Assembly (NCBI RefSeq): GCF_900107135.1
Contig: NZ_FNOV01000009.1
Location: 151,140-215,139, forward strand
Source: Hymenobacter psychrophilus
GTDB lineage: Bacteria > Bacteroidota > Bacteroidia > Cytophagales > Hymenobacteraceae
DNA length: 64,000 nt
Reading direction: 5' to 3'
Shown: piece after piece, positions 34,594 through 42,776 of the stretch
Layout of the letters: each line of letters opens with the position of its first letter
Position numbering within the stretch: position 1 is the stretch's first letter
The notes under the pieces: generated by a model
Told to the model about the DNA's origin: nothing
The model's input: the letters and a program-made list of their open reading frames with translations, nothing else
The model's database searches: none
Made by a program: the position numbers and the translations under genes

Positions 34594-35028
34594 ATGGCAA
34601 CGCTGCTGTATAACAACCGTCCGGCCCGTAATTCCTTCAGTTCGGCACTCAACGAGATGCTGCGCGATACGCTGCCGGCCCAAAGCCAACCGGCCGATTC
34701 GTTCAACCCCGCCGCCGACGTGCTGGAGGGTCCCGAGGGCTTCCAGCTGCAGCTTGTGCTGCCCGGCGTGGCCAAAGAAGACGTGAAAATCGACTTTCAG
34801 GAAGGTCGCCTAACTGTCAGTGGCGAGCGGAAAGCCCCGGAAGCCGCCGAAAATGCTCCGAAGTTCCGCCGTGTCGAGTCGGGCTACGGCAAGTTCGCGC
34901 GCACCTTCCGCCTGCCCGATACCGTGGATGTAACGGCCATAGCCGCCGAACTGACCAATGGCATCCTCCATCTTGTGCTACCCTTCGACAGCCGGAAGGT
35001 GAGCAAATGGCAGATCGAGGTACGCTAG
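34594..35028 (+). CDS. Small heat shock protein Hsp20
   Basis: A 144-residue small chaperone that binds unfolding proteins. The alpha-crystallin domain spans about residues 40-144, from PAADVLEGPEGFQLQLVLPG through SGERKAP, FRRVESGYGKFARTFRLPD and AELTNGILHLVLPF, ending in a basic KWQIEVR tail rather than the classical IxI. The opening MATLLYNNRPARNSFSSALN is common in Bacteroidota Hsp20. ATG at 34594 is used because upstream in-frame sequence is AT-rich and non-coding in style. A strong terminator follows. Confidence 0.94.
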   Translation: MATLLYNNRPARNSFSSALNEMLRDTLPAQSQPADSFNPAADVLEGPEGFQLQLVLPGVAKEDVKIDFQEGRLTVSGERKAPEAAENAPKFRRVESGYGKFARTFRLPDTVDVTAIAAELTNGILHLVLPFDSRKVSKWQIEVR

Positions 35029-35037
35029 TTGTTTCGC

Positions 35038-35068
35038 AAAAAGGGCGCTCCGGTTGGGCGCCCTTTTT
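35038..35068 (+). terminator. Strong intrinsic terminator after hsp20
   Basis: AAAAAGGGCGC-TCCGGTTG-GGCGCCCTTTTT: a GC-rich stem with flanking A- and T-runs, 10 bp after the Hsp20 stop. It can work in both directions. Confidence 0.93.
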
Positions 35069-35354
35069 ACCTGGAAGTTGTTGAGGCTGCTTTTCAACGC
35101 TGCTACATCGTTTTCTGTTAACCCCAACAGCTTCCTGGATAAGCTCCTGACACGTTCAACGTGCACCGCTCGTCTAAAACAATCTACCAACGGGCTGTTT
35201 TATTCCTTGAACGCCCGTGCAACCGGACACCATTAGCTAGGCATCTGACGTTAGAAAGGCACCGGGAGAAGGAGCAAGCGGGCCACTTGATGGCTTGTCT
35301 GCCTTTTTCATTGTAAATTCAACTTTCGCTATTTACCCTTAAGTTTCCTTACCC
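35069..35354. other. Intergenic stretch without a gene
   Basis: 286 bases between the Hsp20 terminator and the DegP-like gene. Short open frames on both strands lack gene-like codon use and start context, and I see no repeat family here. The last 50 bases are AT-rich and probably hold the protease promoter, but no clear TAnnTTTG box is seen. Confidence 0.7.
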
Positions 35355-36866
35355 ATGCAAGCAAAACAAATGATGCTCGGCCTGCTGGGCTCCGCCATTC
35401 TGGGCGGAGGCGTGGCCGTGGGCGGTTACAAGCTGCTCGAACCCGAGCGCGACAACTCGCCCCAAGCCCTGGCCGCCGACCCCAACATGCGCTACACCAG
35501 CGCCCTCAAAAGCAGCACCTACTCTATCCCCGACGGTCTGAACTTTACGGCCGCCGCCGCCACCGTAACGCCGGCCGTGGTGCACGTGATGACGGAGTAC
35601 TCGCCCCAGGCTGGCCAGAACGATGCCGCCATGCGCATGGACCCGTTCCTGCGCCAGTTCTTCGGCGACGATTTCGACCAGTACCGTGGTCGGGGCCGTC
35701 AGCAGCAGCCCCAGCAGGGGTCGGGCTCGGGCGTTATCATTGCCGCCAACGGTTACATCGTCACCAACAACCACGTTATCGACAAAGCCAGCAAAATTGA
35801 GGTGGTGATGGATGATAAGCGCAAGTTCGAGGCCGAGCTGGTGGGCAAAGACCCCAACACCGACCTCGCCCTGCTCAAGGTGAAGGCCGACAACCTGCCC
35901 TTCATCCGCTACGGCAACTCCGATGATGTAAAGGTAGGCGAGTGGGTACTGGCCGTGGGTAACCCGTTCAACCTGAACTCGACCGTAACGGCCGGCATCA
36001 TTTCGGCGAAAGGCCGCAACATTAACATCCTGCGCCGCGAAGACGGCATGGGCATCGAGTCGTTTCTGCAGACCGACGCCGTGGTGAACCCCGGTAACTC
36101 GGGCGGCGCGTTGGTTAATCTCAGCGGCGACCTGATTGGTATAAATTCGGCCATTGCTTCGCAAACCGGCTCGTTCGTGGGCTACTCGTTTGCCGTGCCC
36201 AGCTCAATTGTGAGCAAGGTGATTGACGACCTGCTGAAGTATAAGGTGGTGCAGCGCGCCCTGCTGGGCGTGCAGATTCGGGAGATTGATGCCACGCTGG
36301 CCGCCGAAAAGAAGCTGAAAACCCTGAGCGGAGTGTACGTGATAGGCGCCGGTAAAGGCAGCAGTGCCGCCGAAGCCGGCCTCAAGGAAGGTGACGTGAT
36401 TACGTCCATCAACGGCGCGAAAGTAAACACGGCCTCGCAGCTCCAGGAGCAGGTGGCCCGCTTCCGCCCCGGCGACAAAATTAAGGTGGCCTACCTGCGC
36501 GAGGGCAACGACCGCACGGCTACGGCCACGTTGCGCAACGCCACCGGCACCACCGATGTGGTTCGGGAAACGGCCGCCACGACTATTAAGTACGAAGGGG
36601 CCAGCCTGAGCCCGGTGACGCGCCAGGAGCAGGGCAAGTTAGGTATTGAGGGCGGCGCTAAAATCAGCGGCATCCGCGAGTCGAACTTCCGCGAAACCGG
36701 CATTGCCGACGGCTTCATCATCACCCGCATCGACAAAAACCGCGTGGAGAAGCCCCAGGATGTACAGCGCCTGCTCGAAGCCGCCAAAGAAACGGATGGT
36801 GCGCTGGTCGAAGGCGTGTACCCCGACGGCCGCAAGGCTTACTACCCTATCGGGCAGGGCCAGTAG
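35355..36866 (+). CDS. DegP/HtrA-family periplasmic serine protease
   Basis: A 503-residue Do-like protease and chaperone for damaged envelope proteins. An uncleaved-looking N-terminal hydrophobic segment (MMLGLLGSAILGGGVAVGGY) exports or anchors it. The trypsin-like triad is intact: His140 (VTNNHVID), Asp170 (NTDLALLKV) and Ser249 (NPGNSGGAL). Two PDZ domains follow (about 290-385 and 420-500), the first with the GVYVIGAGKGSSAAEAGLKE loop and the second with IADGFIITRIDKNRV. Length and order fit DegQ/DegP. A perfect bidirectional terminator follows. Confidence 0.95.
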   Translation: MQAKQMMLGLLGSAILGGGVAVGGYKLLEPERDNSPQALAADPNMRYTSALKSSTYSIPDGLNFTAAAATVTPAVVHVMTEYSPQAGQNDAAMRMDPFLRQFFGDDFDQYRGRGRQQQPQQGSGSGVIIAANGYIVTNNHVIDKASKIEVVMDDKRKFEAELVGKDPNTDLALLKVKADNLPFIRYGNSDDVKVGEWVLAVGNPFNLNSTVTAGIISAKGRNINILRREDGMGIESFLQTDAVVNPGNSGGALVNLSGDLIGINSAIASQTGSFVGYSFAVPSSIVSKVIDDLLKYKVVQRALLGVQIREIDATLAAEKKLKTLSGVYVIGAGKGSSAAEAGLKEGDVITSINGAKVNTASQLQEQVARFRPGDKIKVAYLREGNDRTATATLRNATGTTDVVRETAATTIKYEGASLSPVTRQEQGKLGIEGGAKISGIRESNFRETGIADGFIITRIDKNRVEKPQDVQRLLEAAKETDGALVEGVYPDGRKAYYPIGQGQ

Positions 36867-36889
36867 ACGGACTCCCTGAGTAAACAACC

Positions 36890-36935
36890 GCAGCAAAAAG
36901 CCTCCGTTACGAGCGTAACGGAGGCTTTTTGCTGC
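36890..36935 (+). terminator. Strong bidirectional terminator after the DegP-like gene
   Basis: GCAGCAAAAAGCCTCCGTTAC pairs perfectly with GTAACGGAGGCTTTTTGCTGC around a GAGC loop. It isolates the protease gene from the ATPase locus that follows. Confidence 0.95.
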
Positions 36936-36958
36936 TCATCGCATCAGCCCGAACTTAT

Positions 36959-36966
36959 TACCTTTG
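36959..36966 (+). promoter_or_regulatory. -7 box before the ATPase gene
   Basis: TACCTTTG, an exact TAnnTTTG, 19 bp before the ATPase ATG and just after the preceding terminator, so this locus has its own promoter. The -33 element is unclear. Confidence 0.5.
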
Positions 36967-36985
36967 AGTACTAGCCGTCCGCCCT

Positions 36986-38134
36986 ATGGAAAACGCCATC
37001 AACACCCTGCGCATTCAGAATTTCAAGTCCATTAAAGATGTGACGATAAACCCGCGTCGGGTCAACCTGATTATCGGGATGCCCAATGTAGGGAAATCGA
37101 ATATTCTGGAGGCTATGAGCTTGTTGGGAGGAATGTTCTTTGATAAGGAAGACGATAAGTTTATGGAAGGGCAGATTCGTTATGAGAATATTCGAAATAT
37201 GTTTTATGACAATAATTGGAATGATGATTTACGGGTTCAATCTAATATAGGATTCGCTACCGTGTCAAACCCTAAAGAATATGACGGTGTATATGTATGT
37301 TTTGCAAACGATAGTATTAGCAAAGAGAATGAAATTATGGAGAAAATAATTAATTATAGGGAAAATATAGAGGAATTTGCCGGCGAAGATAGTTTGGAAG
37401 AAAGAAAATTTATGCATAAATACAAAGATCAAATAGTGAGTTATGATTATTATTTTAGTAATGGTAAAAAGAATGGAGATGAAGTCTCAATAGAAGAAAG
37501 TATTCCTTTGGTGCGGAAGTATAAATTTGAGAAGGATATTGCTTATGGCAAGAGTTATAAAAATAATTTCTTAAAACCTCCGCTAGGATCAAATATGGTA
37601 GATGTATTGCAACACAACGGAATTGGGTTAAGAAAGGAAATTGGAGCTATGTTTAAGCCCTACGGTTTGAACTTTGCAATGCGTGTAGCTGATGGTGTGT
37701 TTGAGGTTCAAAAAAACGAAGATGGATTTATTACCACAATACCGTATTCACTCATAGCTGACACACTTCAACGAATTATTTTCTACCTAGCTGCCATCGA
37801 ATCCAATGACGACTCCGTATTGCTGTTCGAAGAGCCTGAGGCGCATACGTTTCCGGTGTACACTTCTATGCTGGGACGCAAGATTGCCGAGAGCAAAAAC
37901 AACCAATTTTTTATTGCTACCCACAGTCCGTATTTAGTGACGGAAATTATGGAACAGCTGCTGCCGGAGGAAGGGCAGGAGGCAGAACTAGCTATTTTCC
38001 TGGCGTATTATGAAGATTATCAAACGAAAGTAAAGCAGCTCAGTGACGAAGAAGTCCGGGAAATTAGAAACGACAGCATCGACGTGTTTTATAATCTGAG
38101 CCGCTTTACGCCTGGCAGTAATTCGTATGCCTGA
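36986..38134 (+). CDS. OLD-like AAA family ATPase, first gene of a two-gene system
   Basis: A 382-residue ABC/SMC-like ATPase of the OLD/AAA_15/AAA_21 type. The opening LRIQNFKSIKDVTI and Walker A GMPNVGKSN (31-39) are typical of this group, followed by an AT-rich, Lys/Asn/Tyr-rich insert (about 55-200), the signature-like SLIADTLQRIIF (255-266), Walker B VLLFEEPEAH (278-287) and the H-loop ATHSP (311-315). There is no TOPRIM domain in the chain. The next gene overlaps by 8 bp (ATGCCTGA) and carries TOPRIM-like residues, so the pair looks like an OLD nuclease split in two. The base composition (down to roughly 25% GC at 37321-37380) is foreign to the window, which suggests transfer. A defence role is inferred. 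Confidence 0.88.
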   Translation: MENAINTLRIQNFKSIKDVTINPRRVNLIIGMPNVGKSNILEAMSLLGGMFFDKEDDKFMEGQIRYENIRNMFYDNNWNDDLRVQSNIGFATVSNPKEYDGVYVCFANDSISKENEIMEKIINYRENIEEFAGEDSLEERKFMHKYKDQIVSYDYYFSNGKKNGDEVSIEESIPLVRKYKFEKDIAYGKSYKNNFLKPPLGSNMVDVLQHNGIGLRKEIGAMFKPYGLNFAMRVADGVFEVQKNEDGFITTIPYSLIADTLQRIIFYLAAIESNDDSVLLFEEPEAHTFPVYTSMLGRKIAESKNNQFFIATHSPYLVTEIMEQLLPEEGQEAELAIFLAYYEDYQTKVKQLSDEEVREIRNDSIDVFYNLSRFTPGSNSYA

Positions 38135-38681
38135 TTCTATTCTGTTTTTGCCCGAATGCCACGTAGATACGGCCCTGATGCGGACGTTGCTCTACGACCG
38201 ACAGAAGCTGATTACCCACATCAAAGGCGCGCCCAAAGTGGGCGATGCGCTGCACCAGCAGGCCGAGCGTTACGGTACCTCACGGCTGGTAATTGCGATG
38301 GTAGACAACGACAAGCACCTGTTTTCCATCCCCAAGCTCCAGCCCTTCGACCAAGTAGTGCTACAGTGCGAGGAGCCGGGCTGCCTGTTCGTGGTATACA
38401 GGCACCGCGACCTAGCCAGCCAATACCTCATCGTGCTCGACCCGGCCTGCGACGGCTGGATTTACGGTAACGTGCAGGCGGCCGGGCTCAGCCCAACGAC
38501 GCACCGGTTGCCCGAGTTGCTGCCTGATTTTCTGGGGTTCACCAAGCGTATTCAAGCCGAGGAGCAGCCGGAAATAGTTGGGTTGCTAAAGGCTTTGCGT
38601 AGTAGCTCGCCCCCGGCCTACGGGCTGCTGGCGGCCTTTGTGGCGGAGCGGTTGGGGGAGGCCGGGCAGGCGGGCTGGTAA
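38127..38681 (+). CDS. TOPRIM-like partner protein of the AAA ATPase
   Basis: A 184-residue protein whose ATG lies within the stop region of the ATPase gene, so it is translationally coupled. It begins ILFLPECHVDTALMRTLL (Glu10, Asp14), later has RLVIAMVDNDKHL with Asp60 and Asp62 (a DxD pair), and a helical C-terminus. An acidic residue after a first hydrophobic strand plus a DxD after a second is the TOPRIM metal-site pattern, as in OLD-family nucleases and DUF4435-like partners of AAA_15 ATPases. This is a motif-level reading, not a family match. Composition is GC-rich like the chromosome, unlike the ATPase's centre. Confidence 0.75.
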   Translation: MPDSILFLPECHVDTALMRTLLYDRQKLITHIKGAPKVGDALHQQAERYGTSRLVIAMVDNDKHLFSIPKLQPFDQVVLQCEEPGCLFVVYRHRDLASQYLIVLDPACDGWIYGNVQAAGLSPTTHRLPELLPDFLGFTKRIQAEEQPEIVGLLKALRSSSPPAYGLLAAFVAERLGEAGQAGW

Positions 38682-38702
38682 AAAGCCCCTAATCTAAATT
38701 GT

Positions 38703-38710
38703 TAGCTTTG
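38703..38710 (+). promoter_or_regulatory. Candidate -7 box for the aldehyde dehydrogenase gene
   Basis: TAGCTTTG, an exact TAnnTTTG, lies 63 bp before the ATG and 21 bp after the TOPRIM-like gene's stop, marking a separate transcript. Confidence 0.45.
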
Positions 38711-38773
38711 TAAGAGGCGGCTGCGGCTGCCCGGCTCTATCCTAATCCTAACCCCACCCATATTCTGCACCCC

Positions 38774-40372
38774 ATGAAGCAAGCACTCGAAGAAGCCATT
38801 GCCACCGGCACCGACGTTCAGGACCACGACCACCACGGCATTCGGCAGGTACTGCGCGAGCTGGGCGTACAGGCCCACAACGCCGCCTGGAGCACCGGCC
38901 TGCAGTGGGGCGGCACCGACAATAAAAACACCCGCACCATCCACTCGCCCGCCGACGGTAAGGTAATCGGCACCGTGGCCATGGCTACGGCCGAGGACTA
39001 CGAGCAGGTGGTAACCAAGGCCCAGGAGGCCTTCAAAACCTGGCGGCTGGTGCCAGCGCCCAAGCGCGGCGAAATCGTGCGCCAGATTGGCAACAAGCTC
39101 CGCGACCACAAGGACGATTTGGGCAAGCTGGTGAGCTACGAGATGGGCAAAATCCTGCAGGAAGGCCTGGGCGAAGTGCAGGAAATGATTGACATCTGCG
39201 ACTTCGCCGTGGGCCTTTCGCGCCAGTTGCACGGCCTGACCATGCACTCGGAGCGCCCCGCCCACCGCATGTACGAGCAGTACCACCCGCTGGGCGTGGT
39301 GGGTATCATTTCGGCCTTCAACTTCCCGGTGGCCGTCTGGAGCTGGAACGCCATGCTGGCCGCCGTCTGCGGCGACACCTGCATCTGGAAGCCCTCCGAG
39401 AAAACCCCGCTCACGGGCGTCGCCATTCAGCACATCATCAAGAGCGTGCTGGAAGAAAACGAGCTGCCCGAGGGCATTTTCAACCTGATTATCGGTGATG
39501 CCGAAATTGGAGCCAAGATGGCGGCCGATGGGCGCGTGCCGCTGGTGTCGGCCACCGGCAGCACCCGGATGGGCAAGAAAGTAGGCGAGGCTGTAGGCGC
39601 CCGCCTGGGTAAGTCGCTGCTGGAGCTGGGCGGCAACAACGCTATCATCCTCACCGAGCACGCCGACCTGAGCATTGCCATGCCGGGCATCGTGTTCGGG
39701 GCCGTGGGCACCTGCGGGCAGCGCTGCACCAGCACGCGCCGCCTCATCATCCACGACTCGATTTACGACGACGTGAAGGCTCGGCTGCTCAAAATCTACC
39801 CCAACCTGCCCATCGGTCACCCGCTAAAGGACGGCACGCTGGTTGGCCCGCTGATTGACAAGGATTCGGTGAACGGCTTCCAAAACGCGCTGGCTGCCGT
39901 GCAGAAAGAGGGTGGCAAGCTGCTCATCGGCGGCGAGCTGCTCGAAGGCGAAGGCTACGAAACCGGCACCTACGTAACGCCCGCCATCGTGGAGGCGAAG
40001 AACGAGTACGCCACGGTGCAGGACGAAACGTTTGCGCCCATTCTGTATCTGATTAAGTACAGCGGCGACGTAACCGCCGCCATTGAGCTGCAGAACGGCG
40101 TGCGCCAGGGCCTGTCGTCAAGCATCTTCACGCTCAACATGCGGGAGGCCGAAACCTTCCTCAGCCAGGGCGGCTCCGACTGCGGCATTGCCAACGTGAA
40201 CATCGGCACGAGCGGCGCCGAAATCGGGGGCGCGTTCGGCGGCGAAAAAGAAACCGGCGGCGGCCGCGAATCCGGCTCCGATGCCTGGAAGGTGTACATG
40301 CGCCGCCAGACCAACACCATCAACTACAGCACCACGCTGCCGCTGGCCCAGGGCATCAAGTTCGACGTGTAA
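38774..40372 (+). CDS. ALDH7-type aldehyde dehydrogenase (aminoadipate semialdehyde dehydrogenase-like)
   Basis: A 532-residue NAD-dependent aldehyde dehydrogenase of the ALDH7/antiquitin group. Catalytic Cys318 lies in VGTCGQRCTSTRRL and the general base Glu285 in LLELGGNNAI; SATGSTRMGKKVGE binds the cofactor. LGVVGIISAFNFPVAVWSWN and FGGEKETGGGRESGSDAWK are characteristic of antiquitin, which oxidises 2-aminoadipate 6-semialdehyde in lysine breakdown, so that substrate is likely. It has an N-terminal extension of about 25 residues with several His and Asp. A hairpin terminator follows. Confidence 0.94.
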   Translation: MKQALEEAIATGTDVQDHDHHGIRQVLRELGVQAHNAAWSTGLQWGGTDNKNTRTIHSPADGKVIGTVAMATAEDYEQVVTKAQEAFKTWRLVPAPKRGEIVRQIGNKLRDHKDDLGKLVSYEMGKILQEGLGEVQEMIDICDFAVGLSRQLHGLTMHSERPAHRMYEQYHPLGVVGIISAFNFPVAVWSWNAMLAAVCGDTCIWKPSEKTPLTGVAIQHIIKSVLEENELPEGIFNLIIGDAEIGAKMAADGRVPLVSATGSTRMGKKVGEAVGARLGKSLLELGGNNAIILTEHADLSIAMPGIVFGAVGTCGQRCTSTRRLIIHDSIYDDVKARLLKIYPNLPIGHPLKDGTLVGPLIDKDSVNGFQNALAAVQKEGGKLLIGGELLEGEGYETGTYVTPAIVEAKNEYATVQDETFAPILYLIKYSGDVTAAIELQNGVRQGLSSSIFTLNMREAETFLSQGGSDCGIANVNIGTSGAEIGGAFGGEKETGGGRESGSDAWKVYMRRQTNTINYSTTLPLAQGIKFDV

Positions 40373-40390
40373 CTGCTGCTTTGGTCTTAC

Positions 40391-40429
40391 CCAAACGGCC
40401 CGCTTGGTTTTACCGGGCGGGCCGTTTGG
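40391..40429. terminator. Hairpin terminator between convergent genes
   Basis: CCAAACGGCCCGC pairs with GCGGGCCGTTTGG, 18 bp after the dehydrogenase stop and 18 bp after the lipoprotein gene's stop on the other strand. There is no long T-run, but the stem is very stable. Confidence 0.8.
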
Positions 40430-40446
40430 CGTTCTGCTGAGAACGG

Positions 40447-41001
40447 TTAAAGGCCGATTTTGATGTCGCCGTGGCCTTTATAATGAAGGACTTTGCCATC
40501 ATACAGCACGTAATAGAGACGATAAAGCTTGCCCTGTTGGAAGGTGCTGCCACTTACGTCGAGCAAATACTGCCGGTAAGGACTGAGATTCGGAGAGGTT
40601 TGCAAAGGCAGAACTGCTCGGTATTTGGCATCCACTACAACAAAGCTCAGCGCCACGGGGTTGTTGCTCTCAAAGTTTACCCTCACTTGGCCCACCCCGA
40701 CCGGATTAGGCCAAGCAAATACTCTGGAGGCTTTAACCCCGCTAATTGCCATCGTATTCAAGTTAAATCCCAGCTCTTTAAACAGATCCTGTTCCTGCTG
40801 ATTCCAGGAATCATCCAGCGTCCAGTCGGTCGGATCTGGGTCGCCCTGCGGGTAGCCGATAGCATCGCGCTGGGTGATGCCGCCGTTGGGGCCAAAATCA
40901 ATAACGGGAGCTGGCGCGGGAACTGGAGTGGGCGTGGCGTCCTGTTTCTGGCAGGTGCTCAGGCAGGCAATTATAATTAGCGAGGCTAAAAAAAACTTCA
41001 T
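40447..41001 (-). CDS. Hypothetical lipoprotein
   Basis: A 184-residue protein with a lipoprotein signal: MKFFLASLIIIACLSTC, with the lipobox Cys at 17, then a Pro/Thr-rich linker (QDATPTPVPAPAP). The mature domain has WTLDDSWNQQEQDLFKELGF and a beta-sandwich-like second half (AWPNPVGVGQVRVNFESNNP...LSFVVVDAKYRAV...YRLYYVLYDG), reminiscent of secretion-associated beta domains with a WPNP turn. It is divergent from the sigma factor gene. No specific function can be read. Confidence 0.8.
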   Translation of the reverse strand: MKFFLASLIIIACLSTCQKQDATPTPVPAPAPVIDFGPNGGITQRDAIGYPQGDPDPTDWTLDDSWNQQEQDLFKELGFNLNTMAISGVKASRVFAWPNPVGVGQVRVNFESNNPVALSFVVVDAKYRAVLPLQTSPNLSPYRQYLLDVSGSTFQQGKLYRLYYVLYDGKVLHYKGHGDIKIGL

Positions 41002-41149
41002 AGGATGGCAATAGCTTAAGAGAGCAGAAAGGTAAGCAGCGCCTCACTACTTCCGGCTTCGCCCGAACCTACTTGGGTCGCAGGTGCAACTACCGGCCCG
41101 GCTGCTGGTCTTTGTGCTGCTTGCCCGCCGGCCCGTGCCGGTTCGCCCG

Positions 41150-41179
41150 AAAAGTGGGATATTTACTTTTCCCACTTTT
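41150..41179. promoter_or_regulatory. Inverted repeat upstream of the ECF sigma gene
   Basis: AAAAGTGGGA-TATTTACTTT-TCCCACTTTT: perfect 10-bp arms, 26 bp before the sigma factor ATG in the gap between divergent genes. It could be an operator or a leader hairpin. The TTTTCTGTTCC just after it (41176-41186) recurs at 41904-41914, before the next gene of the cluster. Confidence 0.5.
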
Positions 41180-41205
41180 CTGTTCCGCTACTGCTGCCAC
41201 ACCCT

Positions 41206-41769
41206 ATGGAAGCCTTTGCTTACACCGACATCAACGCGCCGCTGGTCGAGCGGTGCCGCTTAGGCGACCGGCGCGCCCAGGCCGAAATCTATAAGCGCTA
41301 CTCCAAAGCCATGTTCAACGCCTCGCTGCGCATCACCGGCGACTATGCCGAGGCCGAGGATGTGCTGCAGGAGGCCTTTCTGAGCGCGTTTCGGGAGCTG
41401 CACAGCTACAAGGGCGACTCGTCGTTCGGCTCCTGGCTCAAGCGCATCGTCATCAACAAAAGCATCAACTGCCTGCGCAACCGGCGCCTGAGCCTAGTGC
41501 CGCTGGGCGAGCAGCACGATGGCGCCGCCGCCGAAGATACCGACCACGGCCCGGAACCGGAAATAACCAGCTGGCGGGCCGATGTGGTGCGCCGCTGCGT
41601 ACAGGAGTTGCCCGACGGCTACCGCGTGGTACTCACGCTGTACCTGCTTGAAGGCTACGACCACGCCGAAATTGCCGGTATTCTCAGCATCAGCGAATCA
41701 ACTTCCAAATCCCAATACAGCCGGGCCCGTAAGAAGCTTCTCGAACTGGCCCGCCAGCACGGCCTCTGA
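41206..41769 (+). CDS. ECF RNA polymerase sigma factor
   Basis: A 187-residue group 4 sigma factor. Region 2 spans about residues 22-90 (AEIYKRYSKAMFNASLRI, EDVLQEAFLSAFRELHSY, FGSWLKRIVINKSINCLRN) and region 4 about 125-180 (LPDGYRVVLTLYLLEGYDHA, EIAGILSISESTSKSQYSRA), with the helix-turn-helix at the end. It is the first gene of a co-directional block of envelope-type proteins, with a membrane anti-sigma-like protein next, so it probably controls envelope stress or surface biogenesis. Confidence 0.92.
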   Translation: MEAFAYTDINAPLVERCRLGDRRAQAEIYKRYSKAMFNASLRITGDYAEAEDVLQEAFLSAFRELHSYKGDSSFGSWLKRIVINKSINCLRNRRLSLVPLGEQHDGAAAEDTDHGPEPEITSWRADVVRRCVQELPDGYRVVLTLYLLEGYDHAEIAGILSISESTSKSQYSRARKKLLELARQHGL

Positions 41770-42023
41770 TAACCAAACGACAGTGTAGCGGGATGATAGA
41801 ATGCGGCAGGTGCGCCGAGCGCCGATAGGATAGTGGCACTGTAGGCTGGTTTAGCTTCGGCCATTTTTACGTAGGTGGATTTACTTCTCACATACTGCAC
41901 GTTTTTTCTGTTCCCCACATTCTACTCATCTCCCACACTTTTTACTCCTAGCATATTCAACACCGTGCGGCGCTGGCCCACCCCCTGCCCGACCAGCCGC
42001 CCGGTTCCGATACCACCTTCGCC
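41770..42023 (+). promoter_or_regulatory. Gap before the anti-sigma-like gene, with a repeated TTTTCTGTTCC element
   Basis: 254 bases without a gene. TTTTCTGTTCC at 41904-41914 repeats the element found just before the sigma gene and is followed by CCACATTCTACTCATCTCCCACA, again resembling the CCCAC of that site. This may mark a second, sigma-dependent promoter for the downstream genes. Confidence 0.4.
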
Positions 42024-42773
42024 ATGAACATCATCAACCCCGGACTGGAAACCTTCGTGGACCACCATCGCGCCGATTTCGACGCGTTTGAGCCGCGCCC
42101 GGACCTGTGGGAAGCCATTGCCCAGAACCTGGACGCGGCTCCTGCCGCCCCCGAGCTGGCTGCTGAACCAGCGCCTTCGCGGGTGCTGCCCCTGTTTCCA
42201 TCGGCAGCCCCGGCTGCGTTGGCAACCGATGCTACCGCCGCCGTACGCTCGGCCCGCCCTTATGGTATTGCCGCCGCCGTAGCTACGCTGCTACTACTGG
42301 GCACCTGGGCCTGGCAGCAGCCCCAGGGCAGCACCTGGGCTCATACAAGCGCCTCGGTAGCGCTGCCGGGCGAAGCCCAGGCTGAGCTGCCGCCCTACAC
42401 GGTGCCCGAGTTGGCCTCTTCCGTTTCGGCTGGTCCCGAGCAGCGTCTGGCTGGTGCCGTGCAGCGCATGGAAACCTACTACACTGCTCAGTTGGTAGAG
42501 CGCCAGCAGGAGTTGCGCGAGGTTGACGAGGAGTTTGGGGCCAACGCGCCGCAGGCCGATTGGCAGCAGGAACTGGTTGCCCTCGACGAGGATTATCAGC
42601 AGCTCAAAACCGAGCTCTACCGCAACCCCGAGCCCGAAATGGTGCTGGAGGCCATGAACCGCAACATGCAGATTCGGCTCGATTTGCTGGGCCAGCAGCT
42701 GCGCACCCGCGAGCAAATCCGCGAGTACCATACCCAACCCTACATGGTGGCCGATAGCCGCCGCCTGCCTTAA
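42024..42773 (+). CDS. Membrane anti-sigma-like protein with periplasmic coiled coil
   Basis: A 249-residue protein with a cytoplasmic N-terminus (FVDHHRADFDAFEPRPDLWE, a short segment common in Bacteroidota proteins beside sigma genes), one membrane helix (about 80-98, YGIAAAVATLLLLGTWAW) and an external part dominated by a long Glu/Gln-rich coiled coil (about 135-240). No zinc-binding HxxxCxxC anti-sigma motif is seen. The position after the sigma factor suggests it holds or senses for it; this is inference. Its stop lies 3 bp before the next ATG. Confidence 0.75.
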   Translation: MNIINPGLETFVDHHRADFDAFEPRPDLWEAIAQNLDAAPAAPELAAEPAPSRVLPLFPSAAPAALATDATAAVRSARPYGIAAAVATLLLLGTWAWQQPQGSTWAHTSASVALPGEAQAELPPYTVPELASSVSAGPEQRLAGAVQRMETYYTAQLVERQQELREVDEEFGANAPQADWQQELVALDEDYQQLKTELYRNPEPEMVLEAMNRNMQIRLDLLGQQLRTREQIREYHTQPYMVADSRRLP

Positions 42774-42776
42774 TTG

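Noticed and set aside
35054..35236. Short open frame after the hsp20 terminator
   Set aside because: It starts inside the terminator hairpin and has no coding bias or family feature.
36986..38681. Gabija, Septu or retron assignment for the ATPase pair
   Set aside because: There is no UvrD-like helicase, no HNH domain, and no reverse transcriptase or ncRNA; only the OLD/PARIS-like logic fits.
42774..42776. TTG as the start of the DUF4097-like gene
   Set aside because: An ATG follows immediately at 42777; no reason to prefer TTG.
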